Assembly (NCBI GenBank): GCA_914767715.1
Contig: OU612073.1
Coordinates: forward strand, 11,220,001 to 11,284,000
From: Membranipora membranacea
Lineage: Eukaryota > Bryozoa > Gymnolaemata > Cheilostomatida > Membraniporidae
DNA: 64,000 nt
Direction of reading: 5' to 3'
Shown: one piece after another, positions 11,960-24,275 of the stretch
Layout of the letters: each line of letters begins with the position of its first letter
Position numbering within the stretch: position 1 is the stretch's first letter
Position numbers and translations under genes: made by a program
The notes under the pieces: model-generated
Database searches by the model: none
Told to the model about the DNA's origin: nothing
Seen by the model: the letters and a program-made list of their open reading frames with translations, nothing else

Positions 11960-14930
11960 TGGAATCTACCTGGTTACAATGGATCTTAACTTTGAATCTC
12001 CAAGGACTGGAGCCAAAGAGACCTTATTCGGAGCAGTATTTTATGAGCCTTCTAGTCACGGGGACAATAAACTTCAACTGAAGGCGTTCGAGAGACGAAC
12101 TACTTACAATATATACTGGCTATATGGAAATGGCGGTAAAATAGAATCTCTCTGCATCTGTGAAAGGGGCGCTCAATACATTTTTAACAGTGCTCAAAAC
12201 TGGCTCATTGGAAAAAGAAACTCCCAACTGTTATTGGGGAAAGAATCTCACAAAATCGATAACTATATATATGTCGTACAAAATGTAATAGATTATAAGA
12301 CTAGTAGCAGTGTATATTTAGTTAATAAATGTCAGCAAGTTTCAATAGGATGTCAAGGTCACTATTAACACTCCTATGATTGTGTCACATTTCAACTTTC
12401 CTGACGCAGGGTTTCATATCAAACCTTTCGACATTCAATTTGCTTTTGCTTACAAAACTATCAGCATTCCTACCAATGGTGTTAAACTTATGAAACTTTT
12501 CTCTTTCAAGCTGCTTCCAAGTTGATCCACTGCAACAAAGGGAAACACCTTGGTTGATCATATACTTAATAATAAACCTAGACAGTACACTATATAGAGC
12601 ATTAGCATTGAGGCATGCAATTGTGGGCGACGTAACGACATTGGAAGGTGTAGAAGCAATGATGCTATCATTGATTTACTGTCCGAATTCCAGGTTTTTC
12701 TCAATAACTAGATCGATTTTGATCGGATTTTGAGTTTGAAAAATTGAGCAAAGTAGAAAATTGGTGCTTAGTTAATAAACTTGTACTTAACTATTCGAAA
12801 ACTTTTCAGGTAAATTTTTAAATTCCCAAGAAAAGCTATCGGTGCCGATGATCATGTCATCAAACTGAATACCAACACCTTTGAGCTGAAGAAATTTTAC
12901 TTTCAAGTCGCACATAAATGGATTGTGCAAAATATTAAATTTGGTTGTGATAATGATGCATGTAGTAAGGCCAGAGACTATAGATATAGAGACCGTCCAC
13001 TTGCGCATAAAATGCGAATAGCCAATCAGCGTTATTTACCGGTCACGCCCACTTCTGGTTGTATAATAAGCGCTGCTGCCTTAGACAGCAATGGATTTCT
13101 CAATAAAATTTCAGGTTTTTCACCTGAGTTATTTGAGGCAAAATAACCACAATCTTGATGACAAACCCAGATTAGACAGCAACAAAGTCACTATCAACTT
13201 GTTGTTGCATTCTTAGCCAGAGATTTATATTATACAGGCCTGTCTTTTTGTAAGAAAGTAAGGGGGCTGTGCAGTATAATCCATCATTGTTGCCCACTGC
13301 GATGTAATGATGGCCTGCCATAGGTTAGCTGTTGTAATGAGTTTCACGGACAAAGTTTTCATGTGTGAGGACAAGAGGAAGAGGGCTTCTTTTTGTTTGT
13401 TAATATATGCTCTAAGATTAATATAAAAGAATTTAATCATGGTGACTAGTACCAACCATACACACACACTCAAAACTAAAGTAAGAATGGCATCAGAGTA
13501 AAGTGCATCGTCAGCAGATTTATACTGACAATTCAATGCTGACAAATGTATAGAATTTACTGCATTGAGAGATAGAAGACCTCCCTCTCTGCCTCAAAGT
13601 TATTGTGGGATGGTTGGGGCTATGGAAAGCTTATTTTTACAAATCGCCTTGAAAACTTGTTTGGGCTTCATAGACAGATCCAGAGCAGTTCAAAGCACAT
13701 ATCTCTTCAGGCAACAATCAGCAGTATGCTGACTTAAAACGGGAAAACTTAGACTTTTTGAGGATGATAATTCTCTCAGACCTTTGCTATAGAAAGTTTC
13801 TGTGCTGACCTAACTGATGAATTTAATTCAGTCACCGGAACTGGAGAATATAACATCAGTGCTTGTTCACACTTAACTATTTTCACATTGAATATTCAAT
13901 TTTCTATACATATGGGGGCTAAATTACCAAAAGGTTATCCACCAAGTATTTTGTTTCCTTGATGCCTATATTTTATATAAAAGTCGCACATCTTAGATTT
14001 CATTTGTCCCAGTTGATATTATTGAGAGTTTTGTGTGAATGTACTTATAAAATAAACAGCTAAATCATTCACCTTGTCAATTTTTGATAGTAGATTCATA
14101 GCACTGGGTACGCTTACCTCCAAGCAATTACCACCAGAAAGGGGCGGAGCCTAATTTTCAATGTGTTCGCATCGGTTATATACGTTATCATGGCACGTGG
14201 AAGGTCTCTATATCTATAGTCTCTGGTAAGGCCATATTATTAGAAAACACAATGATTTAACTATATTACTCATTTTTTAACCGCACCTGCTCTTTAGAAT
14301 AGAGTTCTGGGGCCATGCTTATGAAAATGACTAAAAACGAGTAATAGTCCTCCAAAAGCATTGTGTAGCCTAAGAGTGATTTTAATGAATTAAACCAGAG
14401 ATCATGTTTCAACCCTTTTTAAGACTTTAAACATAATGCCTTTGAATTTTTTATTCCAAATCTGCTCTTTGAAACTATTTTTAAGAACATTATCCAATGA
14501 ATTTATCAACTCTCTAAAATCAGACCATGATTATAATACTAGATCAAACAATTTACGAACAAAAAAGGCCAAAAACAAGCGAGGTGAGAGGTCCCTGTTG
14601 TGCCATGGTGTCAACCTGTACAACAGGTACCTTATGGGAGTGGATGCATGTACTCCGTCTGGTTCCTTGGGTGGCCTGGCGGCGCGCCTGTGGGAGGCAA
14701 TTTGATTGTGTGCAGGTTGCAGATGTTTCGCTCTGTCTTTCCGGCAGGCAATAGTGACATTGAGTGTTCTAATTGGGCAGTCTCTGCTCTAGTTTCGTGC
14801 TATCTGACTGTCCCATCGCCTTTCAACTTTTTTTATACCTTTGATACCGTTCTATTCATTCTAGTTTTTATAGTAAGCAATGAACACATGGAAAAAAAAT
14901 GCAATATGATCAACAATAAGTAATCAACGA
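11960..14930 (+). mobile_element. Second non-LTR retrotransposon, heavily decayed, split by a TIR element
   Basis: Translated fragments appear in LINE order. An endonuclease-like piece lies near 12010-12090 (LFGAVFYEPSSHGDN). A possible later endonuclease piece is NTLVDHILNN near 12545. An RT thumb-like piece at about 12780-12970 (NKLVLNYSKTFQ, then IGADDHVIKLN in another frame) is cut by the insertion at 12972-14228. The tail resumes with FRIEFWGHAYEND near 14295, continues with SDHDYNTRSNN near 14520 and ends with KKAKNKRGERSLLCHGVNLYN near 14560-14625. Frameshifts and stops are frequent. I infer the order from the general layout of such elements. No piece is functional. Confidence 0.6.
12972..14228. 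mobile_element. Non-autonomous TIR element (hAT-like ends) inside LINE 2
   Basis: The left end AGAGACTATAGATATAGAG has its exact reverse complement at the right end (to about 14226). The flanks share GTAAGGCC (12964-12971 and about 14229-14235), allowing for one ambiguous base, so a 7-8 bp target duplication is present. The flanking LINE sequence reads across if the element is removed. No transposase is recognisable inside; the 106-codon minus ORF at 13225-13545 has no known motif. The ends and duplication length fit hAT, but the superfamily is not certain. Confidence 0.7.
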
Positions 14931-15099
14931 GTAGCAGCATATACCAATTGGCCTACCTTTTGCATTGGGGTACAGTAGTAAATTTTTGCAAATTGATCTT
15001 GAATTCCGACAATATTACCACCTCATCAAACAATAGCAGATACTGTAAGTTATGTTATGGCATAATATATATATAACTATGCATATCACAATGCACAGT

Positions 15100-15420
15100 G
15101 TCCTATTTTGCTGATTATCATTTCTATATCACTGACCTACTTGTCATCAGATCATCCGATCAGAGGGAAGCTCCTGTATTATTAAGGGTTTCTGTTTAGT
15201 TGTATAAGGACTTCTCTAGAAGCCATGGCTAACTCTTATAAATGTCTCATTCAGGATTATTGTAACATTGAATTTATCGAGGTCGGTCTATTCTCCTCCA
15301 CAATGTTCAGTATCAATGATAGAATTTTCTTGATCATCCCAACTGTTACACTTGTAACCATATTTATTGACGTTAAGTTTTCAATTTTGCACAACTCTTC
15401 TTATAATAAGTGAGCGCGTT
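15100..15420. repeat. Dispersed repeat, copy 1 (copy 2 at about 52570-52950)
   Basis: Both copies share CTGACCTAC-TGTCATCA near the left, TTTTCTTGATCAT in the middle and TAACCATATTTA-TGA towards the right, in the same order and orientation. They are diverged. No coding content is recognised. This is probably an old interspersed element, with ends not defined. Confidence 0.6.
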
Positions 15421-16870
15421 AATTGCTTTTGACTTTGAAGATCAGATGTTTGTTGACAATTTTTAGAACAAAACTATGTATAAAAACCACATACGATATA
15501 TTTCATTATATCGAGACAAACTATTGCTAGATCAATAAACAATGAATATATTATAACTCATGAAGCTTGCGCACAAACTATCATTATTAAGATTAGCTCC
15601 CTTAAAATGAATTCAATTTTCGACTCTTCAGTTTTAAGCTTAAATTTGATGAGAAGACAACTCACGAGGCAGCCTCTTGACATCCTACTACATCGCAAGA
15701 TTACCTAGGTTAGCTTAGTTATTATATGAGTATCGTTTCCTTTTTCCAGCCTGACATTTCACATCTTCTAAACAAAAGCTAGCCTTTTGACCTTCAGCTA
15801 ACCGGATACCATTATAATCCACTATATCGTGTGAATACCACCATACTCAACCAATTTAAGTTATCTAAATCATATGATGCCTATATCTCCGTTTTCTATG
15901 GCTTCTGTTAACTGGAATGACATCACAAATACGACATAAATTCGATGTTGCATAAATTTTGGACAGATACCGTTACCGCAGTATTTGAACAGTTTCCGGA
16001 TATTCAAAGTTCTGTTTGTACTCATGACATGCCACATAATTGCCACATGCCACGTTCACTCTATTTCTCTTTGCCTGTACAGTTTTCAACATGAGTCAAA
16101 TTTTGGCTGAGAAATGATATCAACCCTCACATATATTAGCACTCTCATAGTTTTATTATCTTTTATGTCAATCGTCAAACATTATAGAGCAATACAGTCG
16201 TATATAAAACCCAATCGAACATTCCGCAGCTGTCAAACTTTTTTGGCAATGTTAACATCATTGATTTGGTTGAGTGCCAAAATCTGATAACTTGCTCAGT
16301 AACCGATGCGCATTATACTGGCAACAACATGAAAAGGATGACAGCTCTGATTACAAATGAGCCAGTTAGAATTTGTCTCACAGTCAATCAAGAGTAAAAT
16401 TCTAGGACTTCCCTCTGTTGAATCTGGCATGTATAGGAAAGGAATATATCTGGTTGTTGAACCAAGACATCGGAGACACTACACTCACTCAAAGGTGTGA
16501 CTTTTATCTCTATTCATGATAAGATGCATTCTCTACTATGACTACAGAGCTAACTGCCGTGTTTTCTTAGTAGACCCATGGGCGGTCATTTTGTTTAGTA
16601 TTTCAATCGCAGGAGCTTTGCTCACAGGAAAAAAGTCTTATCTTTGAATAGCCTGTTTGATGGCTTTGGCTGGCTATTACCTTGACTTACTTATTTGGGT
16701 GGGTGCCGCTTCTGCTGATTCAGCCACCACTAAAGTCTTTGGACAATTTTGCCAAGCCTACATCTGTTATTATCTTATGCTTGAAGAAGTTTGTGATCAA
16801 GCTGTCATCCTGTTAGGCAACTGCATGTTCATCTCTTTAGTTCTTCGCGCCGGGATATGTATGAGGTTTA
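15420..16870. other. No recognisable gene or element
   Basis: Only short open frames without splice continuity or motifs are present. The longest, near 16657-16884, is hydrophobic but matches nothing I know and runs into the inverted repeat at 16874. Confidence 0.5.
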
Positions 16871-16873
16871 CTA

Positions 16874-16943
16874 GCCTGTCTTGACAAGTTATGTTCGGTG
16901 GGGGGGGGGAGAACCCCACTGACCAAAGCTTGTCAAGACAGGC
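16874..16943. mobile_element. Tiny MITE, GCCTGTCTTGACAAG family, copy 1
   Basis: About 70 bp. It starts GCCTGTCTTGACAAG and ends with the reverse complement CTTGTCAAGACAGGC, around a G-run/C-run core. It is preceded by TA. The same ends occur at 18314 and 31935. Confidence 0.8.
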
Positions 16944-17082
16944 TGGTCTTTGCATCTCTACTTAGGGCTTCAGTCCTTCTAATACTCCCTGTATTACCAA
17001 GATATGTGAGCTAAAGCAACCAGTTCTAAGAAACTGCATAAATATTTGTATCATTTACTCCTGTCATGTCATGAAGTAACTT

Positions 17083-18040
17083 CAGACCTGCCAAGTCTCA
17101 CGATTTTGACGTGAGTCTCACGATTTTCCCCCTTTTCTCACGAATCTCACGCTTGTCTCACGACTTTCCCCCTCTCACCTGCTTCAAAACCTTCTTCTCT
17201 GCTGCTTATAAGAGTCGTTTTGCCAATCTGACATTAATTCCTTGTATCTCTCAAGTTTGTTTATGTTTTGGTATGTTGATTTCCTGTCTAACTCTTTAGT
17301 GAGCCAAGCTCAACCTTTTGATTAAGTGCTAAATTTGTCTCTAATACTATAATTGGCTAGCACTATGTTCAGGAGCCAATAACATGCTCTCTCTGCTACA
17401 AGATTGATTTCAGAACTCTGCCAGTGAATTTGTTTTAAGATGAATAATTTACACAGTAGAGTAAAGTAACATTAGCAAAACAACATATGATACGGTATGT
17501 ATGTGAGACAGAGTGTGTTCAGTACAGTACAATAGAATACAATATTACTGGCATTCCTAAAGTTAGGCATCGTGAATGTAAACAAGTATTCATGTAACAA
17601 ATTCATTTTCCCCATCAAAGAAATAATGAATTTGTTACTAAAGTTTAGTACTATTTGATGTCTCAACTGTTCATGTATGTATCACCATTCAATATATCAT
17701 GTCTTATCAACTGTCTAGAGCTGCATCTCCACTCTGTGACCACCTCACCACCATAACCCTCACTGTACATACCATGTTGTGTTACAAACCCGCCAGTTAC
17801 TGTTGGTACCAATTAACTCACTGGACAGTGCAGAATTCACTTTCAGACAGCAACTTCACATGCTCAAATATGGCAGCCTAGCATAATTTGTTGGCGTATA
17901 CCATGCACTAGAGGCTTCATATTTTACCCCGAAGAGCAGTTTTCACGCGTGATTTTGTTCCTAACAGCAGTTTTCACGCGCGATTTTTCCCCCTTTTCCC
18001 ATTCTCACTCCAATTCCCCCCTCAGGGGTTGGCAGGTCTG
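17083..18040. mobile_element. hAT-like non-autonomous element with perfect 8-bp target duplication
   Basis: The left end CAGACCTGCCAA and the right end TTGGCAGGTCTG are inverted. AGTAACTT flanks both sides exactly (17075-17082 and 18041-18048). Subterminal CACG/ACGTGAG-rich repeats near the left (CTCACGATTTT) have counterparts near the right (TTTTCACGCG). Length is 958 bp. No transposase is seen, so it would depend on an element elsewhere. An 8-bp duplication with CAG...CTG ends is typical of hAT. Confidence 0.85.
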
Positions 18041-18313
18041 AGTAACTTTGACATGTACACCAGACTTGCCAACCTAATTTCTCCAAAATGCTAACAAAAA
18101 TTTGCAAAATGCTTGAAAATGCTTACAAACTCCAGGGTGCCTTAAATGACCAGAAATTGCCCCAAAAAAATTTTCGCCCTATGCGTGAAAAGGGCTTTTA
18201 TCACAGAACGTAGTCCTTGGTAGCTTAGCAATGCAGATCGCTCAATACTTGTCCTTTTCCCTATGTGTAAGGTGCAATCTGCTGATAAGCAATGAGAAGT
18301 TGTTTGAAACCTA

Positions 18314-18334
18314 GCCTGTCTTGACAAGACAGGC
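18314..18334. mobile_element. Minimal palindromic copy of the GCCTGTCTTGACAAG MITE
   Basis: Only the fused terminal repeats remain: a near-continuous palindrome of TIR and inverted TIR with no interior, flanked by TA on both sides. It supports a TA target for this family. Confidence 0.75.
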
Positions 18335-19569
18335 TATTTGAATCCCTGGTTGCCCTTGAAACACTGGGGCAGGAGATCTGAGTTATCCCACCCCAACAAG
18401 GAGGTGGGCAACTTTTTGACTCTCATTAAATAAAAGTTGTAAGTTGACTCAATTAAGACTTGAACAGGTAAAAAGTCAATATAAAATCAACACAATTGTT
18501 TTCTGAAGGCAAGACCAGAGTTTTTTTGACCAAGGAGTTACTCATTGTTTAGACCAGCTGTGGGCAACTTGCGGCCTTTTTGCCAGTGCGGCCTAATGGG
18601 TAATATTTTGCGGCCTAATTGCGGCCTTTTGCCTGTAAAAGTTTTTACGCATTAATTTTAATTCCTGTTTTGTTATGTAGATATTCAAGTATACAAAGCA
18701 CTCTGATATCACAATTTTCATGTATGGTGGCCATTCTGTATTAGGCATTTATAGCTTCGCTTCCAAAGCAATTCTTCACAAAAATATCATAACTATGCTG
18801 TTGCAAACTACTTTTCAGTGCTTTATTTTCAAATTAACTCAGAACAGAAAAATTGCCTCTTATTTCACAAGCATTTGCGAAAATTTCCCCCTTGCGGGAG
18901 GGCGCTACAGCACCCCTCCGCACCCACCCTGCCCTGTGCCATACACACGAAACACAGGGATATAGTCATGTACACAATCAAATCACGAGAAGCATGACAC
19001 CACAGAACATCGGAAGATTAGATGAACCAGTAACTCTGTTGAGCTTATGTTTGTTGCAACATTTTGCAGTTTATATGCCTAAATCTGTTAAAGTATATCC
19101 AAAAGAATTACCAGAATTGTTACTCCTGTTCCAACTTTAGGCTAGACAGATATTTTGCGGCCTTTCGAGTTGAAACTCCATAAAATGTGGCCTTTTTGCT
19201 GGTGCGGCCTAATGAGTAATCTTTTGCGGCCTTATTGCGGCCTTTTGTCAAAAAAAAAATTACTTATTCATTTGTTTTCCTGATGTGGATGTCAAAGCAT
19301 GCATAGCAGGCTTTGTCATAACGCCACTTTTAAAAAAAAGAAGAAAAAATTGGGTGACGAGAGTAATGCATACCCCTATGTAAGCACAATCCTTAGTTTG
19401 AGTTTCATAATATTTGCCATTCTGCATCATGCATGTAGTTAGGCTACATACATGTTAAAGTATCAAGGGAATTCCCAAGCCATACTTTACAAAACATTAT
19501 AACAGTACTAGTGTAGACTACATTTACAAGAGCTTCAATTTGCAAAAAATAACCCAAAACAGTGAAAAC

Positions 19570-20235
19570 AAAAATATCTTTTCGTAACTTTTGGATGTAG
19601 ATTGTCATCTTACAAGTGCTCAAGAATGTTAGACAGGCATATATGAAAATTTTCCCCTTGCCCTTTGCTCAACCACTTTTAACTAAGATAAATTGTAAAT
19701 TTAACTTGATGTCACGAAACTTCAGAAGATAAGATAAATATTAAAATATTTAGTTTTAGCTTATGCAGTCAGCTTTGTAACAAAAAGTTGTCATGTTACA
19801 AGTGCTCCGGAATTTTATCTGAACTGTGACAGAGTTCCTTCATTCGACAAGCCTAATTGAAATTTTCCCCTTGTCCTTTGGTCAAACACATTAAAGATTA
19901 TAATTGTAGCTTAATGTCACAAAACTTCACAGAAAATTAGATAAATATTAGTATTTTGTTTGAGGTCATGCGAGTCAATTGTAAATTTAACTTAATGTCA
20001 CGAAACTTCAGAAGATAAGATAAATATTAAATTATTTAAATTGTAAATTTAACTTAATGTCACGAAACTTCAGAAGATAAGATAAATATTAAATTATTTA
20101 GTTTTAGCTTATGCAGTCAGCTTTGTAACAAAAAGTTGTCATGTTACAAGTGCTCCGGAATTTTATCTGAAATGTGACAGAGTTCCTTCATTCCACAAGC
20201 CTAATTGAAATTTTCCCCTTGTCCTTTGGTCAAAC
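19570..20235. repeat. Tandem duplications inside the hAT element
   Basis: Blocks containing AATGTCACGAAACTTCAG and GTTACAAGTGCTCCGGAATT occur at about 19695-19890 and again at 20040-20235. A partial block lies near 19980-20035 and a diverged relative (AATGTCACAAAACTTCAC) near 19912. One copy continues across the P-element insertion at 22816-22910. These are internal repeats of the host element. Confidence 0.75.
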
Positions 20236-22815
20236 CATAAACATATAAATACTCTAGACTGGAAACTACTGGCTTAGAGCGTCTTCTCTAATTCAGTGAC
20301 GCGACGTTACTGCGCTATTCACTTTTTGACTGTAGCGCATAGGCCAGAATAGGAGTTATCTCCACATAAATATAATATGTGAATATAAGACCTTCTTATT
20401 CCTAATTATGACCACTACAACTGGGTATAACCGTCGAAATTTATAGAACATATAGTAATTAAGTATAAAATGTGATCAGTATATCGTGCAATCAAATATT
20501 GTCCGTGCAATAACAACTTACATTATAGCTGTTTCTGGCCTGAAGAATTTGTATGAAAAATGGTGCATCAACTACTGAAAATTTGAGGTTTTGCTCAGCA
20601 TTTTCACTGAATTAACTGCATCTGATCTTTCCAACTGTCAGACATGTAACCGTAAGATGGATAATACTGGTGGTACTTGAATATGGTTTAATTTCAAATG
20701 TATTTTGTCAACTAAAGGCTTAAAATCTGAGCTCAGAACACTGAGTCTTTGCTCTTCATATCGATTCAGTGATTTTGCATCATAATATTGTTGAAGATTA
20801 TCTACTTCTGGATCAATCTTACTGAAACTTTAAACTAGCATAAGCTAAAAAATTTGGTCTAAGATTGACATGGTATTCTTACACATCCCTCCCTTGTTAC
20901 ACATGTATCAATCTGTGTAAAAATCAACAAATTATAAGCGGTGAAATCTTTCAATAACGTTGAGGTTGAGGGTTTATAATCTCACATATGACCTGGATGT
21001 CTAGTGTTTCCCCAACATTTGGTGGGTATTGAGACTATATTTTTGAAGTAAATTAACTGGCAGAACAACGGGTCTCTTCATCGCAGAGGAAATAAGATTT
21101 GATAAAATACCACAATTTGACTCACCTTGTGGGAATAATCCGCTGGCTTGTGACAGGACATAAATAAAATATTGATAGAGATTTGAAATTGAACTATTAT
21201 CATGGATGATTTGAATGCAGCCCAGACTGACCCAATCAATCCGAAGAAAAACTTTTGTTAAGTTAAAGACCTTCAAAGATTAAGCAAGATTCTTATCGAT
21301 TCAAAAAATGGCCCAGACTGGCCCAATCAATCACATAAATATTGAGTTAAATGCGCATGCTGTAGAGAAAATAAAAGTGGCTCAGACTGGCCAAATGAAT
21401 TGATAATTTAGTAGCTGTATATTTACCAAGACATATCTTATCAGACATGGCTGAATATAGGGTGGCGGGTCATTTTGGACCGAATCAGAGTGTTTGCAAC
21501 CATTTTCAAAACGGCCTCATGATGAGCGCGGATCCTTACATAACAATTGATTCTTTCCCTCACAACGCTGCTTGCATGCTCAGCACAACTGAATAATGAG
21601 AGATGACCTGGCTCTTTAATCTTTGATAGACTGTGCAGCCGGGCAAATTCTGGGAATTTAGGACCCAAACCTGTTTTAAGCAATGATCTGATTACTCTCT
21701 CTGACAAAAGACACACTCTAAAAACTGCTTCGGAAGGGGTTTTGAGTCCACCACGGTTCTTAAGTTTGATTAGTGTCGGCATGTCAACTTCCCTCTCTTT
21801 GGCCACGTCCTCGACACAGAGGCTACAGCTTAGTTGCATCGTACTGGTTATGAAACCTCCTATCAGAGAAAGATGTACGCATTGAGTAATTAATATTATA
21901 TTTAATCTATTTAAATGTGTATTTATATGTTTATGAGATTACCCCGCAGCATGAAAACTTTTATTAAAATTTAAATTCCGCATATTGAGTATTCACAAAA
22001 ATATCCAAAATATTACATCCCTAATCAAATTATAAGGTGTTTGCAAAGTTACCAATGATATTATACATTGTGGATTTACAAAATCGATATTCATTAATTA
22101 TTCACTAGTAAGTTTTCCTATTCTTGGCCAGGTCGCTAAATTTAAACCAGTGAATATTTATATCCTATAGGGTATTGTAGATATGGGTATAGGGTGTGAA
22201 TTGCAAATTCTGAGTACCAGCAGCTGGAATCTAACGTTTTCTGTTTAATACATTAGGAAGTCGCAGACGGAAGAAAAATCTTCCGCCTTTCCTACCTTCG
22301 AAAATTTGAATCAGACGAAGCCGCACTCATGTTGTAGACTTAGGTCGCTGGACAACTTTGTAGATCTTGGCTCAATATAGACTATACATAGGTACAAACT
22401 GATTTGATGCACAGCTTTTTAAATATCCCTCCACCACCACCGTCCTCCGACGGAACAAACTAGTGTTATTGATGCACCATTTTTTAACAAATATTAAGAC
22501 TAGAAACATGCTATAGCATATGTTGTTATGGCACACACAATGTTCGATGGCACGATATACTGATCACATTTTATACTTTATTACTAAATGTTCTTTAAAA
22601 TTCGCTGGTTATACCCAGTTGTAGTGGTCATATTTGGAAATAAGAAGGTCTTATATTCACACATTACATTTAGGTGGAGATAACTCCTATTCTAACCTAT
22701 GCACTACAGAGAAAAAGTGAATAGCGCAGTAATGTCGCGTCACTGAATTAGAGAAGACACTGAGCCAGTATCAAATAGCCAATAGTTTCCAGTCTAGAAT
22801 ATTTATATGTTTATG
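20236..22815. mobile_element. P-superfamily DNA transposon, decayed
   Basis: It has long terminal inverted repeats of about 280 bp, starting CATAAACATATAAATA and ending in the reverse complement, with small mismatches. GGTCAAAC is duplicated exactly on both sides (20228-20235 and 22816-22823). An 8-bp GG-C--AC-like target is a known preference of P elements, and the CA...TG termini also fit. The interior keeps a transposase fragment on the minus strand (21441-21839). A short AGACTGGCCCAATCAAT-like repeat occurs three times at about 21212-21405. Confidence 0.8.
21441..21839 (-). pseudogene. P-element-type transposase, C-terminal fragment
   Basis: A 132-codon ORF, in-frame to its stop. CSLCVEDVAKE followed by LIKLKNRGGLKTPSEAVFRV resembles the C-terminal RGGL-PS-V segment that I know from P/THAP9-type transposases. 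It is too short to include the THAP DNA-binding domain or the catalytic core, and none was found upstream on the minus strand up to the right inverted repeat at about 22535. The assignment rests on this motif plus the element's ends and target duplication. Confidence 0.6.
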
Positions 22816-23291
22816 GGTCAAACACATGAAAGATTATAATTGTAGCTTAATGTCACAAAAGATTAGATAAATATTAGTATTTTGTTTGAGCTCATGCAAG
22901 TCAATTTTTTTTCGCAACATACTACAGTTTTTATTGACACATATTCTGATTTCGTTTGTGCAAAATTTACAGAGCCAAAATATACCTCACATTCCAAATT
23001 TATGTTTGAAATATGTGTTGAGGCCTTTTGAGCTGAGCCTGCGTAAAATGTGGCCTTTTTCAAAAGAAGGTTGCCCACCTATGGTTTAGACTATCAATCA
23101 ACAATGACAAGATTATGCAAGTAAACTGAAGCGAACACTAAATATGCGTTTTTGATTACCTAATTAGATAAACAGGTGTTTGAAAAACCATAAATGCGTA
23201 CAGCTAGCGTTTTGCGTTTAAAACTCAATTAGTGTCAAATAAGTGTTAATAAACGCTTTACGCGTACAGGTTGGCAAGTATGGTACACAGG

Positions 23292-24275
23292 TATTGTGTA
23301 CTACCTCATGCTTGTATCTTATCAGTATTCTATAACTAGACACTCTGGCGCCGAGCTATTAAAAACGGATAAGATGAATACAGCTGACTAAACATTGTTA
23401 TCTTCTTATTCCCTAAAATATAAGGGTCATATCTTATGAGCACCTGTTGATTTCACCATAATGTTATTATGAAGGTGACAGGGGAGAGGTAAGCATACTG
23501 ACGATAACAACATAACAGTGAAGACCTTCCAAACAATCACCGCAGTATCATAACCAGTTGGAGCACTTATAACAAACTTAAAAAGATTTATAAACACGCT
23601 TTAGATAGATGCAACTATATATGAAGGTCATAGGTAAGTGTGTCACTTACCTCCATATTCTAAATATACAGTACCTTCCTGTGTACACATCCGCTGTTTC
23701 CACAAATGTTTTCTCAAAACTAAAGACTTGATTTTGTTAGTCAGACCTCATTTAACGTCATTACAGTTGCCAATACGGGAGAGCTGACTGGGAGTAAAGA
23801 GGCTGACTCTTAACTTGAGGGTGTTTGACACTTGATAGTCACTACTGCATCAAAACTTCCTAAACTATTGACATCTACCGACGGTAATTTTAAAAGGTAA
23901 TTTTTAATGTAAAAAGTACGCATTTTGTAGTCTAGAGTTATTGATGTTTTTTCTGATAACATAGACTCTAGAGGTCATACTGGTTCATTTTCCAATTAGG
24001 AACTTCGATGTTCAGCGAAACGAACTGTGTTGAACAGAAATGCATTTGGTTACCATGGCTATCATTGGTATTAAGAGATGATAAACACCATTTGTCTTGA
24101 AGACTTTTCTCAAATATTGTTCCCAACTTCAGATCATGATACTGTTCCCATATTTTTATTATGACTTGAAAATTTCAGGCGAGTCAAGTACAAGTCATCC
24201 TATAATGCTAAGGTACTATCATCATAATTGAATTGATCTCTTTTTTTTTGTAAATGTATTGCAGGTTGTTTGCAG
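23292..24275. other. No recognisable gene; upstream region of the NTase gene
   Basis: No ORF with motif support or repeat structure is visible. Acceptor-like sequence at 24250-24275 (poly-T, then TTGCAG and TTTGCAG) directly precedes the proposed start codon, so a 5' UTR exon may lie in this stretch. Confidence 0.4.

Larger units (their letters stand above)
18555..23083. mobile_element. hAT element, 4.5 kb, with perfect 8-bp target duplication
   Basis: The left end CAGCTGTGGGCAACTTGCGG and the inverted right end (reads CATAGGTGGGCAACCTTC) both lead into GCGGCC/GGCCTTTTT subterminal words. GTTTAGAC flanks both sides exactly (18547-18554 and 23084-23091). GCGGCCTTTTT-like words recur at 18570-18630 and 19150-19250. 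No intact transposase ORF was found, so this copy is non-autonomous or decayed. It contains its own tandem region (19570-20235) and a P-type element (20236-22815). Confidence 0.85.
18061..23282. mobile_element. Outer TIR element of a nest (hAT-like)
   Basis: The left end CAGACTTGCCAACCT matches the inverted right end AGGTTGGCAAGTATG. The flanks share GTACAC directly at both edges (18055-18060 and 23283-23288). Everything at 18314-18334 and 18555-23083 is later insertion, so the original element was only about 0.7 kb. The clean match is 6 bp instead of 8, so the duplication is less secure than in its neighbours. Its ends resemble those of the adjacent element at 17083-18040 and may belong to a related family. 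Confidence 0.55.
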
